DNA from: Marinobacter salsuginis | GTDB lineage: Bacteria; Pseudomonadota; Gammaproteobacteria; Pseudomonadales; Oleiphilaceae | DNA length: 64,000 nucleotides | Reading direction: 5' to 3' | NCBI RefSeq assembly: GCF_009617755.1 | Contig: NZ_BGZH01000001.1 | Span: 930,001 to 994,000, forward strand | Shown here: positions 9,536 to 18,116 of the stretch, one piece after another | Layout: each line of letters opens with the position of its first letter | Numbering within the stretch: position 1 is the first letter of the stretch | The notes under the pieces: model-generated | Told to the model about the DNA's origin: nothing | Databases searched by the model: none | Seen by the model: the letters and a program-made list of their open reading frames with translations, nothing else | Position numbers and translations under genes: made by a program

Positions 9536-11200
9536 ATGCAGTACCCTGAGAACCAAACGACAACAAGCCATGAACGATCCGTGCTACGAAAAACCAAACT
9601 CAAAACCCGAATGATCCTCACGCTGGGTCTGCTGGGCGCGCTTCAGACCATGCTCATCGGTGGCTTTGCCGGCTATTACCTGAGCGATTCCCTGTACGAC
9701 GAGATCGGCCAGCGGGCGCTGATGGTGGCAAAAACCGTAGCCGCCACTCCCGCCGTGATTGATGGCGTTCGCGCCCGTGACGTAGAGGGCCTGAACCGAC
9801 TTGCCAAACGATTGACCGATACCAACGAGGCTTTGTTCATCGTGATTGGCGATCACAACGCTGTACGTCTGGCCCACCCCGACCCCACCCGCATTGGCCA
9901 CTCAATGGGTGATGATGATGGCGATTTTGGCCGCAAGGCCCTTGTGGAGGGCAATGCCTATGTCGCCCTTGCCAGGGGCAGCCTCGGCGAATCCATGCGG
10001 GGCAAAGCCCCCATCACCGTTCCGGAAACCGGTGAGATCGTAGGTATCGTCTCGGTCGGATACAGCCTTGAGCAGGTCGAAACCACGATTCAGCGATACA
10101 ACTTTGTCCTCTATGGCGTGGTAGGGCTGATGCTGTTGGTCACCATCCTGTCAGCCATTGTCATCGCCGGCCGATTCAAGCAGGCCATCTTCGGGCTGGA
10201 GCCAGAGGAAATCGCCCGGCTGTTCCGGGAACGGGAGGCAACCCTCCAGTCCGTGCGGGAAGGAATCATTGCCGTTAATCGGGACGGGATTATCACCACA
10301 GCAAACCGTGCAGCCTATGAAACACTGGATTTGCCAACCAACAATCCTCTTGCCGGCCGCCCGATTCTGGAGGTTCTGCCGGAAAGCAGCCTGATGTCGG
10401 TACTGGAATCCGGCCACCCAGATTTCGACCGGGAGATCTGGCTGCGTGGACGCCAGATGGTAGTTAACCGATTGCCCGTGCGCCAGGGCGACGAAATCAT
10501 TGGCGTCGTTGCCAGCTTCCGGCTGCGCAATGAACTGGATCAGGTAAGCCGACAACTGACGCGGATTCAGCAATATGCGGATACCCTGCGCAGCCAGACC
10601 CACGAATATTCGAACAAACTCCACACCATTGCCGGGCTTATCCAGATCGGGGCTACCGAAGAAGCCTTGAATCTGATTGGCAGTGAAGTGAGTGACCATC
10701 AGGCGCTTATTCACCTGCTGCTGGAGGCCGTGCCTGACCCGGTCATCGCCGGTTGCCTGCTCGGAAAATACAATCGCGCCCGGGAAATGGGCTTACGGCT
10801 GGATATCGATCCCGACAGTCAGATGGCAGATTTGCCCGCCGCCCTGCCCCGGGATCAGCTCGTCAGCGTACTTGGTAACCTCATCGAAAATGCCCTGGAC
10901 GCTACACGTCTGGAGGCAGGTGCCGGTGGGCGAGTGCAACTCTCGATGACTGATCTCGGCCAGGAGCTGATTTTCGAAGTCCAGGATCAGGGACCCGGCA
11001 TCCCGGAGTCTGAACGACAGCGGATTTTCGAGAAAGGGGTCAGCAGCAAGGAAGGGGAAGCCCGCGGCTATGGCCTGCATCTGGTGCAACAGTTTCTTGT
11101 TTATTGGGGCGGCTCGGTAACCGTCGATAACATCCCGGAAGGCGGCAGTCGCTTTACCCTATACTTACCGAAGAAGCCCAAGCGGAGGTTCGAACATTGA
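9536..11200 (+). CDS. CitA/DcuS-type sensor histidine kinase
   Basis: A 554-residue membrane sensor. Two transmembrane segments (about residues 26-47 and 189-211) bracket a periplasmic Cache-type domain of about 140 residues. A cytoplasmic PAS domain (about 235-330), the phospho-accepting His356 in THEYSNKLHTIAGLIQIG and a HATPase domain with GNLIENALDA and DQGPGIPESE follow. This architecture senses extracellular carboxylates. It is divergent from tctCBA and overlaps its response regulator by 4 bases, so it probably induces the transporter when its substrate is present. Start uncertain: ATG at 9536, GTG at 9581 and ATG at 9611 are all possible. Confidence 0.93.
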   Translation: MQYPENQTTTSHERSVLRKTKLKTRMILTLGLLGALQTMLIGGFAGYYLSDSLYDEIGQRALMVAKTVAATPAVIDGVRARDVEGLNRLAKRLTDTNEALFIVIGDHNAVRLAHPDPTRIGHSMGDDDGDFGRKALVEGNAYVALARGSLGESMRGKAPITVPETGEIVGIVSVGYSLEQVETTIQRYNFVLYGVVGLMLLVTILSAIVIAGRFKQAIFGLEPEEIARLFREREATLQSVREGIIAVNRDGIITTANRAAYETLDLPTNNPLAGRPILEVLPESSLMSVLESGHPDFDREIWLRGRQMVVNRLPVRQGDEIIGVVASFRLRNELDQVSRQLTRIQQYADTLRSQTHEYSNKLHTIAGLIQIGATEEALNLIGSEVSDHQALIHLLLEAVPDPVIAGCLLGKYNRAREMGLRLDIDPDSQMADLPAALPRDQLVSVLGNLIENALDATRLEAGAGGRVQLSMTDLGQELIFEVQDQGPGIPESERQRIFEKGVSSKEGEARGYGLHLVQQFLVYWGGSVTVDNIPEGGSRFTLYLPKKPKRRFEH

Positions 11201-11910
11201 CCACCATTCGTCTGCTGATTGTTGAGGATGACCGGAAAATAGCCGAAATACAGCGACGCTTTGTTGAGCGGCTGGAAGACGTTGAGCTCTGCGGCATCGC
11301 CCATACGCTTGCCGATGCCCGGGACCAGATTGAAATACTGGCACCCGACCTGATTTTGCTTGACGTTTACTTTCCCGATGGCAATGGTCTTGAACTGCTT
11401 CGGGAACTGAGGGCTGAAGACAGCGGTAGCGATGTCATCCTGATTACCGCCGCCAAGGAGGTCGAAACCCTGCGCAGCGCTTTGCGAGGTGGCGTTTTCG
11501 ACTACATCCTGAAGCCGCTGGTATTCGAGCGCTTGCAGGAGGCCGTGAACCGCTACCGTGAGCACATGGCGCGCTTGTCTTCACTGCATCATGTCGCGCA
11601 GAAGGAGGTAGACGCCCTGCTGCCAAGAACGTCCAACGAAACTATCCAGAGTATGGATCAGCGATTGCCCAAGGGGATTGATGGACTGACCCTGGACAAG
11701 ATCCGGGCGGTGATGGCGAGCGGTCACCACCTGAGTGCCGAGGAAGTCGGAGCAGCCATCGGCGCCTCCCGAACAACTGCGCGTCGTTACCTGGAATATC
11801 TGGTGGGTACCGAAGAGCTGTCCGCCGAAGTGACCTATGGTACTGTCGGCCGCCCGGAGCGGCGATACTGTGCCCCGCCCCCTTCTTCACGAGTAACAAC
11901 GGAGTTCTGA
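11197..11910 (+). CDS. CitB/DcuR-type response regulator
   Basis: A 237-residue regulator: receiver domain (residues 1-120) with acidic pocket EDD at 10-12, phospho-acceptor Asp56 in LILLDVYFPDG and the conserved FDYILKPL lysine, then a C-terminal DNA-binding domain with a helix-turn-helix around VGAAIGASRTTARRYLEYL. It starts at TTG 11197, supported by GGAGG 9 bases upstream and a 4-base overlap with the kinase stop, implying coupled translation. Likely activates tctCBA. A weak start codon on a regulator can serve to keep its level below that of the kinase; this is inference. Confidence 0.93.
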   Translation: MTTIRLLIVEDDRKIAEIQRRFVERLEDVELCGIAHTLADARDQIEILAPDLILLDVYFPDGNGLELLRELRAEDSGSDVILITAAKEVETLRSALRGGVFDYILKPLVFERLQEAVNRYREHMARLSSLHHVAQKEVDALLPRTSNETIQSMDQRLPKGIDGLTLDKIRAVMASGHHLSAEEVGAAIGASRTTARRYLEYLVGTEELSAEVTYGTVGRPERRYCAPPPSSRVTTEF

Positions 11911-12702
11911 TTGAAGGCGCTGATTCTCAGTCTTGCAGCACTCATATTCCTGACCGGCTGTCAGGAATCCCCCACGGGTCGGAACCGGCTGGCCCTGGTT
12001 CCCGACGCTGTTCTGGCTGACATGGGGCAGCAGAATTTCGAGCAGATGAAACAGCAGAACGCCTTGATCACACGGCCTGATGTCAACCGGCTCGTCCAAT
12101 GCATCACGGAAGCCCTGGTGGTCGCCGCCCAGACGGAGTATCCGGAAGCTCCTATGCCCCAATCCTGGAAGGTAGCCGTCTTCGATAACCCCACGCCAAA
12201 TGCTTTCGCCCTGCCCGGAGGGAAAATCGGCGTGCATTCAGGCCTTCTGGAGATCGCGGAGAATCAGGCGCAACTGGCCACGGTCGTTGGCCACGAAATT
12301 GCCCACGTTCTTGCCGATCATGGCAATGAACGGCTGACCCAGGAACTGGGTCTGCAAGCCGGCATGCTGCTGATCGGCCTGTTCACCGAGAGCGAAATTG
12401 CAGAGGACCAGATTCAGCAGGCCCTCGGCATCGGTGCCCAACTGGGCATCACCCTGCCGTTCAGCCGTGCCCATGAGGAGGAGGCGGATTTGATGGGTCT
12501 GGGAATCATGGCCCGAGCCGGCTTCGAACCGGACCAGAGTGTTCGCCTCTGGCAGAATATGGCGCGGGCTTCAGGCGCACAACCGCTGGAATTTCTTTCC
12601 ACCCACCCGAATCACGATACCCGCATTGCCTCGCTGCAGAATCAATTGGCGGCTGCCCGCTCTGTTTTCGAGACCGTTCCGCCGGCCAACTGCCAGATCT
12701 GA
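11911..12702 (+). CDS. M48-family metalloprotease lipoprotein
   Basis: A 263-residue predicted lipoprotein with signal peptide and lipobox LTGC (residues 14-17) and a zinc metalloprotease domain: HEIAH at residues 128-132 and the third-ligand helix EEEADLMG at 189-196. This is the M48 (Ste24/LoiP/YcaL-like) class that degrades misfolded outer-membrane or periplasmic proteins. It starts at TTG directly after the response-regulator stop (TGATTG), with GGAG about 7 bases upstream, so it is probably coupled to the two-component genes. Why a periplasmic quality-control protease should be cotranscribed with a carboxylate sensor is not known. Confidence 0.9.
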   Translation: MKALILSLAALIFLTGCQESPTGRNRLALVPDAVLADMGQQNFEQMKQQNALITRPDVNRLVQCITEALVVAAQTEYPEAPMPQSWKVAVFDNPTPNAFALPGGKIGVHSGLLEIAENQAQLATVVGHEIAHVLADHGNERLTQELGLQAGMLLIGLFTESEIAEDQIQQALGIGAQLGITLPFSRAHEEEADLMGLGIMARAGFEPDQSVRLWQNMARASGAQPLEFLSTHPNHDTRIASLQNQLAAARSVFETVPPANCQI

Positions 12703-12771
12703 TCAGGTCGCGCTCACCGTATAATTGACTATCATCAAGTCAAGCGGCGCGTTAATACTGAGGCAGATTCC

Positions 12772-13284
12772 ATGGTGGAACGCTTGCCACATCCGGACGG
12801 CTTCCGGCTAATTCTCACCCCCAACCGCTCCCTGAGCTGGCATGGCAATGTCAGAATCTGGGCCGCCCTGTTCGTGCTTTCAGCCCTCATAGCCACGGGA
12901 TTCACACTCATAGGCGCCTGGGTAATCATCCCGTTTGCCGGGCTGGAACTTGTCGCGCTTGCCTGCGGCATCTACCTCACATCCCGGGCATGCCAGCGGC
13001 AGGAGGTTCTCTCCTTTAGTCGTGACGACATTCATCTGGAGAAGGGCAGAAAACGCAAGCAGGCAGAATGGACGCTCCCCACCCGCTATGCACGGCTTCG
13101 GATCCAATCACCGCCGCATCCGTTCACGCCAGCCAAACTGTCACTCACCCATCGGGATACAGAAGTATCAATTGGCGGCTTCCTGAACATTGAAGACACC
13201 GAGAAGCTCATTGGCCTGCTCGAACAGAACGGCCTGATGATCGAACACAAAGAGCCCGATCCGCAGATCGGGCTCTGGTTCTGA
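12772..13284 (+). CDS. DUF2244 membrane protein
   Basis: A 170-residue protein of the DUF2244 family. It begins with FRLILTPNRSLSWHG, has two membrane helices (about residues 28-50 and 54-72), and a soluble C-terminal domain beginning LSFSRDDIHLEKGRKR. These proteins are widespread next to cytochrome-oxidase genes in other bacteria, but no such genes are here. Function unknown. A TATAAT lies at 12720-12725 in the gap before it, so it may have its own promoter. A 10-bp inverted repeat covers its last codons. Confidence 0.8.
   Translation: MVERLPHPDGFRLILTPNRSLSWHGNVRIWAALFVLSALIATGFTLIGAWVIIPFAGLELVALACGIYLTSRACQRQEVLSFSRDDIHLEKGRKRKQAEWTLPTRYARLRIQSPPHPFTPAKLSLTHRDTEVSIGGFLNIEDTEKLIGLLEQNGLMIEHKEPDPQIGLWF
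13251..13276 (-). terminator. Hairpin shared by convergent genes, better terminator for minus strand
   Basis: AGAGCCCGAT (13251-13260) and ATCGGGCTCT (13267-13276) form a perfect 10-bp stem with a 6-base loop inside the 3' end of the DUF2244 gene. On the minus strand it is followed by TTTGTGTT, so it can terminate the convergent solute-binding-protein gene. No T-run follows on the plus strand. Confidence 0.6.
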
Positions 13285-13307
13285 TATTTCCGCGCAACGC
13301 TGGATGT

Positions 13308-14090
13308 TTACTCGTAGCTGGACGCAATGCGGGCGATCTCTCCGGCTTCACGGGCCTGATCCAGAGCCCGCTGAAGGTCTTCGATCACCGCCGGATCGGT
13401 ATTGTTGCTTAATGCCAGATACATGGGTGTTTCCCGGAACACCAGCACGGGCTTCAGCCCGGTAATCCCGTGCTCCTCTTCCGCCACCAGGGGACCAACC
13501 AGACCATCGGTTACCCAGAGATCCGCCTGGCCCAGGGTGAGACGACGGGTATTCACGTCCCCGGAAATACCCATGATTACGTTGAAACCCTGATCGACCA
13601 GGTACTCGGACATCACATCGCCCTTGTAGCCTGCGATTCTCAGGTCTTTGGCATCTTCCAGGGAATCCAGTGTGATGTCGGAATCCGGTGCGGCAAAGAG
13701 TGTCCACTTGATGGATGCCAGGGGCCCCACCCATTGAAACTGGTCTTCCCGCTCGTCGGTTCGTGCGGTGCAGAAAAGTCCATGATTTTCCCTGTCCTGA
13801 ACCCAGTTATAGGCGTAGCTCCAGTCCCGCATCTTCATGACATAGTCGTAGTCGACCCGGGAAAGCATGGCTTTCACCATATCCGTGCAGATACCGGTAA
13901 TGTCCTCTTCGTTATGGGCAAAACCTTTTCCGGTTTCAGAAGCGTTGTAGGGAGGGTAGTTTTCGGTAAAGATGTACAGACGCTCGGCTGCAAGAAGCGG
14001 TTGACCGACGGCAGACAGCGTTAGGGCGATGATGCCGGTTTTTATGCCTTTGATTACCTTCGAGGAGAGCGATGCAGTTTCTGTGGGCAT
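13308..14090 (-). CDS. Orphan periplasmic solute-binding protein (SBP_bac_3 type)
   Basis: A 260-residue protein with an N-terminal signal peptide (GIIALTLSAVGQPLLAAE, cleavage near residue 35) and an extracellular solute-binding fold of family 3: YIFTENYPPYN near residue 40, GICTDMVKAML near 67, and WVTDGLVGP near 197. No permease or ATPase gene is adjacent, so it is an orphan receptor. Such orphans often act as sensors or belong to transporters encoded elsewhere. Polar amino acids are the usual ligands, but the residues seen do not fix one. Convergent with the DUF2244 gene. Confidence 0.85.
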   Translation of the reverse strand: MPTETASLSSKVIKGIKTGIIALTLSAVGQPLLAAERLYIFTENYPPYNASETGKGFAHNEEDITGICTDMVKAMLSRVDYDYVMKMRDWSYAYNWVQDRENHGLFCTARTDEREDQFQWVGPLASIKWTLFAAPDSDITLDSLEDAKDLRIAGYKGDVMSEYLVDQGFNVIMGISGDVNTRRLTLGQADLWVTDGLVGPLVAEEEHGITGLKPVLVFRETPMYLALSNNTDPAVIEDLQRALDQAREAGEIARIASSYE

Positions 14091-14301
14091 TCTCTAGTCC
14101 TTTTCGACGATTCAGCTGGAACGGGAGTCAGGCGGCCGCAACGGGAGGCCAGAAATCAGAAATATGGTTGCAAAAGCGACACTCTGGCATTTAATGTCAG
14201 CCATTGTGGTTGATTATGCCAGCAAAGCCCATGATTGCGTTTCCTGCGGGAAAAGTCAGTGACAAAACGTATCTGAAAGCCTGCCACCTTTTATCAACCC
14301 T

Positions 14302-15213
14302 TCATGCAGTGCCGGGCATACCTAATCGGTCTTCAGTGTTGGCGGCGGTGCTGACGACCTTCGACCCGATCACACGCAGGCTGCTCTGCTTACACACTAC
14401 GTTGAGAGGAGTCCGGGAGACCACATCACCATCGGCCGTCACCGTTTTCGGTTTGTCGGTATGCACCAGACAGCGCTGGCTTTTGATATGGACCAGGGTG
14501 CTGGTGCGTTGCGGAGCCTGCCTGTTCAGGCGGACCATCAGAAACGTGAACAGAAGCTGAAGAATTGGTCGTGGCCGGATGGCGATGATATCCAGCTGAC
14601 CATCGCTGGCCGACGCCTCGGGAATCTCGTTGCCGCCCCCGAAAAAAGCGCCACTGGCCACTGCAATGGAAAGCCACCGTCCCTTGACCACACCCCGGTC
14701 GCATCGGATGGTTGCCCGGAAACCTCTTTTTGCGTTCAACCGACGCAGCAATTCCACACCGTAGCTGAAACGCCCGAGGATTTTTTTCTCAGCACCACGG
14801 GACTCCCTCGCAGGCAAGGTCCCCATGCCGATATGGGCTACATTCAGGAAGATGCCATCGCCATAGTCTGCAACGTCGACCGTTTGCGTGATGCCGCTGG
14901 CAATCAGCTCGCACAGGGCTTGCGGCTGGTCAGGAAGGCCGAGATTCCGCGCAAAGTCGTTGGCGGTTCCAGAGGGCAGAATGGCCAGCGTGGCACCTGT
15001 CGCCCGGCAGACGGCAGCCGCACGGTTCACTGAGCCATCCCCCCCTGCAACGATAACAGTATCCCGGGCACCCAGATTGTCGGTCCAGTCAGCCTCTTCA
15101 AAGTCATGGCAGTGAAGATCCCGGATACCCGCGGATGCCAGGTGCTCCAGCCAGAAGTCCCGGCCTCGCTCACCATCACCCGCTCTGGAATTGCAAATCA
15201 GCCAATAAGCCAT
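14302..15213 (-). CDS. Diacylglycerol/lipid kinase family protein (YegS-like)
   Basis: A 303-residue protein with the catalytic core of the DAGK_cat superfamily: VIVAGGDGSVNRAA (about residues 53-66, the GGDG nucleotide loop) and ILPSGTANDFARNLGLP about 20 residues later. It continues with the second beta-domain containing SGAFFGGGNEIPEASASDG. YegS-type enzymes phosphorylate phosphatidylglycerol, diacylglycerol or sphingoid lipids with ATP. Substrate unknown. The start at 15213 (MAYWLICNSRAG) is chosen because the nucleotide-binding strand begins there. It is divergent from the haloalkane dehalogenase with about 80 bases between starts. Confidence 0.87.
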   Translation of the reverse strand: MAYWLICNSRAGDGERGRDFWLEHLASAGIRDLHCHDFEEADWTDNLGARDTVIVAGGDGSVNRAAAVCRATGATLAILPSGTANDFARNLGLPDQPQALCELIASGITQTVDVADYGDGIFLNVAHIGMGTLPARESRGAEKKILGRFSYGVELLRRLNAKRGFRATIRCDRGVVKGRWLSIAVASGAFFGGGNEIPEASASDGQLDIIAIRPRPILQLLFTFLMVRLNRQAPQRTSTLVHIKSQRCLVHTDKPKTVTADGDVVSRTPLNVVCKQSSLRVIGSKVVSTAANTEDRLGMPGTA

Positions 15214-15292
15214 GGCGCTTGTCTCTGCTCCCCTGCTCCAGCAAAATCCTTGCGACCATTCCCTCACAATAATGAACAACAAGGCAAGCGCG

Positions 15293-16183
15293 ATGGATTT
15301 TGTCAGAACCCCGGAGAAACGCTTTGAAAGACTGCTGGACTATCCCTTTGAGCCCCACTACCTGGAGGTGGGCGGTCTGCGAATTCACTACCTGGATGAA
15401 GGTCCCTCAGACGCAAGCCCGATTCTGATGATGCACGGGGAACCTTCCTGGTCCTACCTCTACCGTCACATGATTCCGATCTGCGCGGCGGCCGGACATC
15501 GGGTTATCGCACCGGACCTGATCGGTTTCGGCAAATCCGACAAACCCACGGCGATCGACGACTATTCCTACCAGCAACACATGGACTGGATGCAGTCGTT
15601 TTTGGATCAACTGGACCTGAACAACATCACTCTGGTCTGCCAGGATTGGGGGTCTCTGTTAGGGCTGCGGCTGGCCGCAGAGAATCCCGACCGGTTCCGG
15701 GCCATCGTGGTCGGCAACGGCATGCTGCCCACCGGCGACCAGAAAGCGCCGCCAGCGTTCAAAATATGGAAAAACTTCGCCCTGCACAGCCCGTGGTTCC
15801 CCATAGCACGGATCATAAACACCGGATCCTTCCGCAAGCTGGGCCCCGATGAAATGCGCGCCTATGATGCGCCCTTTCCTGACAAGAAATACAAAGCCGG
15901 CGCTCGGGCCTTTCCCCGACTGGTACCGATGCACCCCAACGACCCCGCCAGCGAGGCCAACCGCAACGCCTGGAAGGTGCTTGAGCGCTGGGAAAAGCCC
16001 TTTCTGACCACCTTCAGCAACGGCGATCCAATAACCCGGGGCGGCGATGCGTATATGCAGAAGCGGATCCCGGGCGCCAAGGACCAACCCCACGTGACCC
16101 TCAAAGGCGGCCATTTTCTCCAGGAGGATTCACCCGTGGCCTTCGCCCGGGCGATCAATGGTCTGCTCGCTACTCTGTCCTGA
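15293..16183 (+). CDS. Haloalkane dehalogenase, DhlA-like (HLD-I) subfamily
   Basis: A 296-residue alpha/beta-hydrolase that hydrolyses carbon-halogen bonds of haloalkanes to alcohol plus halide. The catalytic layout matches DhlA: HGEPSW at 48-53 (DhlA HGEP with E56), nucleophile Asp118 followed by halide-binding Trp119 (CQDWGS; DhlA D124-W125), acid Asp245 in NGDPIT (DhlA D260) and base His274 in GGHFLQED (DhlA H289). Offsets are constant at 6 then 15 residues. Trp168 in the cap is a candidate second halide ligand. The start at 15293 (MDFVRTPEKRFE) fits the family opening and has AAGG upstream; ATG 15272 is an alternative. A haloacetate dehalogenase or epoxide hydrolase would not show the Asp-Trp with HGEPSW. 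Confidence 0.88.
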   Translation: MDFVRTPEKRFERLLDYPFEPHYLEVGGLRIHYLDEGPSDASPILMMHGEPSWSYLYRHMIPICAAAGHRVIAPDLIGFGKSDKPTAIDDYSYQQHMDWMQSFLDQLDLNNITLVCQDWGSLLGLRLAAENPDRFRAIVVGNGMLPTGDQKAPPAFKIWKNFALHSPWFPIARIINTGSFRKLGPDEMRAYDAPFPDKKYKAGARAFPRLVPMHPNDPASEANRNAWKVLERWEKPFLTTFSNGDPITRGGDAYMQKRIPGAKDQPHVTLKGGHFLQEDSPVAFARAINGLLATLS

Positions 16184-16209
16184 TAAATACAGTCCTGAAG
16201 GTGACGATG

Positions 16210-17100
16210 TCAGTCCTGGCCAACCGGCACCCGCGGCCGGTAATGCCAGGACGACCAGCTGTACAGGCCCAGTGCGATCCAGATCGCTACGAAACTGATC
16301 AACTGAACGTCACTCAGTGGCTCGCCGAAAACCAGCAGGGCAATGAAGAACTGCAGGGTCGGGTTTATGTACATCAGAAAACCGACGGTCGCCAGCCGCA
16401 GACGTCGGGCAGCACCAGCAAACAGCAGCAACGGGATGGCAGTCACAATACCGCTGGCCATCAACAGCGCGCCTATATAAGCGCTATCTCCGAAGTGGGA
16501 CATGCCCTCCCTGGCAAGCCAGCCAAAGGTCAGCAGGCCAACCGGCAGCAGCAACATGGTTTCGACAAACAATCCGGATAATCCATCCAGCATCACCTGC
16601 TTTCGAACCAGGCCATAGGTGCCAAAACTGATCGCCAGAGCCAGGGAAATCCAGGGCAGCTCACCAAGGATCACCAACTGGATCAGAATTCCGACGCCGG
16701 CAAGCACAACGGCCGTCATCTGCCATGGCCCCATACGCTCACGAAGCACCAGCATACCGAGCGCCACATTCACCAGCGGCGTCAGGAAATAACCCAGACT
16801 GGCCTGGAGAACATGGCGGGTTTCTACGGAATAAATGTAGATACCCCAGTTGGCGGCAATGAGCACGGCACAGGCCAGCACTCGCCAGAGCTGGGTGGGA
16901 TTCGCCAATGCGGCTTTAACCGCCGGCCAGCGACGCAGGCCACTGATAACCACGGCCAGAAAAACGCAGGACCAGATGATCCGGTGAATCAGAATCTCGA
17001 AGGCGGGCACGCCCTCGAACAGGGCAAAAAACAGAGGAAAGCAGCCCCAGATGGTGTAGGCGCCCAATCCATACCAGACGCCTTTGGTCACTTCCGTCAT
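16210..17100 (-). CDS. rarD: EamA-family transporter RarD
   Basis: A 296-residue ten-helix drug/metabolite transporter. The opening (GVWYGLGAYTIWGCFPLFFA, residues 6-25) and IYIYSVETRHVLQASLGYFL are hallmarks of RarD, the protein linked to chloramphenicol sensitivity. Actual substrate is unknown, and export of metabolites is assumed. It lies 26 bases downstream of a second EamA-family gene on the same strand, so the two could be one transcript. The two are only distantly similar to each other, so this is not a recent duplication. Confidence 0.9.
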   Translation of the reverse strand: MTEVTKGVWYGLGAYTIWGCFPLFFALFEGVPAFEILIHRIIWSCVFLAVVISGLRRWPAVKAALANPTQLWRVLACAVLIAANWGIYIYSVETRHVLQASLGYFLTPLVNVALGMLVLRERMGPWQMTAVVLAGVGILIQLVILGELPWISLALAISFGTYGLVRKQVMLDGLSGLFVETMLLLPVGLLTFGWLAREGMSHFGDSAYIGALLMASGIVTAIPLLLFAGAARRLRLATVGFLMYINPTLQFFIALLVFGEPLSDVQLISFVAIWIALGLYSWSSWHYRPRVPVGQD

Positions 17101-17126
17101 GTGTCAATCACCCCTGGGAACATTGG

Positions 17127-18023
17127 CTAAGCCGTTTTTTTCTGGGTGACAACCAATGCCACGCCAACGATGGCGATCAGGCCGCCCGTCATGGCTAGCC
17201 CGCCCAGACGCTCATCGAACAGCAGATAGGCCTCAAGCGCGGTAACCGGTGGCACCAGATAGAAAAGGCTGGCGACCTGGGAAGCTGCGCCCTGGCGGAT
17301 CAGCCACATCAACAGAAGAACGGCACCGGTGGACAAACCGATGACAAGCCAGGCCATGGAAAGCTGCAGCTGCAGGCTCCACTCGACTTCCCGGGTTTCG
17401 AGGGCAAAGGCTCCAATGGCAAACAGGACGGCCGCTGCCGCAAACTGGATCAGGGTGCCCGCCACCAGATCCGCATTGGTGCCATACCGCTTCTGATAGA
17501 CGGTCCCCATGGATATACCGGCAAGTGCAAAAACGGCCCAAAGCAGACTCCAGGGGGAATACAACGAGTCTGAACCGTTGACGCCAAATTTTTCCAACAG
17601 CACAAGGGCAACACCGACCAGCCCCAGAGTCAGGCCGACCCACTGCCGGACACTCACGGACTCCTTGAGAATCACGACGGCAGCCGCCGCCGTCACCAGC
17701 GGTTGCAAACCAACGATCAACGATACAATCCCGGACGCCATACCATCCTGGATCGCGTAAAAGACCCCGCCGAGGTAGCAGCCATGCACCAGCATCCCGG
17801 TGACCGCAAGATGCCCGGCTCCCCGCCAGCCCGGCCAACGGGTTTTCATAACCCACGCCAGCGCCCCGAGTACCACCAGCGTCAGCAACATGCGGATCAA
17901 CAGAAGCGTAAACGGCTCCGCAAACGGCAGGCCGTACTTGGCGCCGATAAAACCGGTACTCCACAACCAGACAAACAGTGCGGGCACGAAAAACGAGAAG
18001 AACAGTGAGCGCATGAACCTCAA
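17127..18023 (-). CDS. EamA/DMT-family transporter
   Basis: A 298-residue inner-membrane protein with ten predicted helices in two EamA repeats. It opens with FVPALFVWLWSTGFIGAKYG, typical of the YdcZ/RhaT-like DMT proteins; the second repeat starts near SLLWAVFALAGISMGTVYQK. Probably an exporter of amino acids or metabolites, specificity unknown. First of a two-gene minus-strand unit with rarD. Two copies of an 8-base repeat sit just upstream of the start. Confidence 0.88.
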   Translation of the reverse strand: MRFMRSLFFSFFVPALFVWLWSTGFIGAKYGLPFAEPFTLLLIRMLLTLVVLGALAWVMKTRWPGWRGAGHLAVTGMLVHGCYLGGVFYAIQDGMASGIVSLIVGLQPLVTAAAAVVILKESVSVRQWVGLTLGLVGVALVLLEKFGVNGSDSLYSPWSLLWAVFALAGISMGTVYQKRYGTNADLVAGTLIQFAAAAVLFAIGAFALETREVEWSLQLQLSMAWLVIGLSTGAVLLLMWLIRQGAASQVASLFYLVPPVTALEAYLLFDERLGGLAMTGGLIAIVGVALVVTQKKTA

Positions 18024-18037
18024 CCGGATTCGATGTA

Positions 18038-18061
18038 TTTATAAGCCTTCTACTTTATAAG
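18038..18061. repeat. Two direct TTTATAAG repeats upstream of the EamA gene
   Basis: TTTATAAG occurs at 18038-18045 and again at 18054-18061, one and a half helical turns apart, 15-38 bases upstream of the EamA start. Read on the minus strand each includes TATAAA, so they may be tandem -10 elements or a regulator site. Assignment is weak. Confidence 0.3.
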
Positions 18062-18116
18062 TTAGCAGGCAAACAAAACAGATACAGAAATCCGGTTTCG
18101 TGACCAGTACAGTTTG

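Noticed and set aside
16210..18023. The two adjacent EamA genes as a recent tandem duplication
   Set aside because: Their sequences are clearly different, one being of RarD type and the other not.
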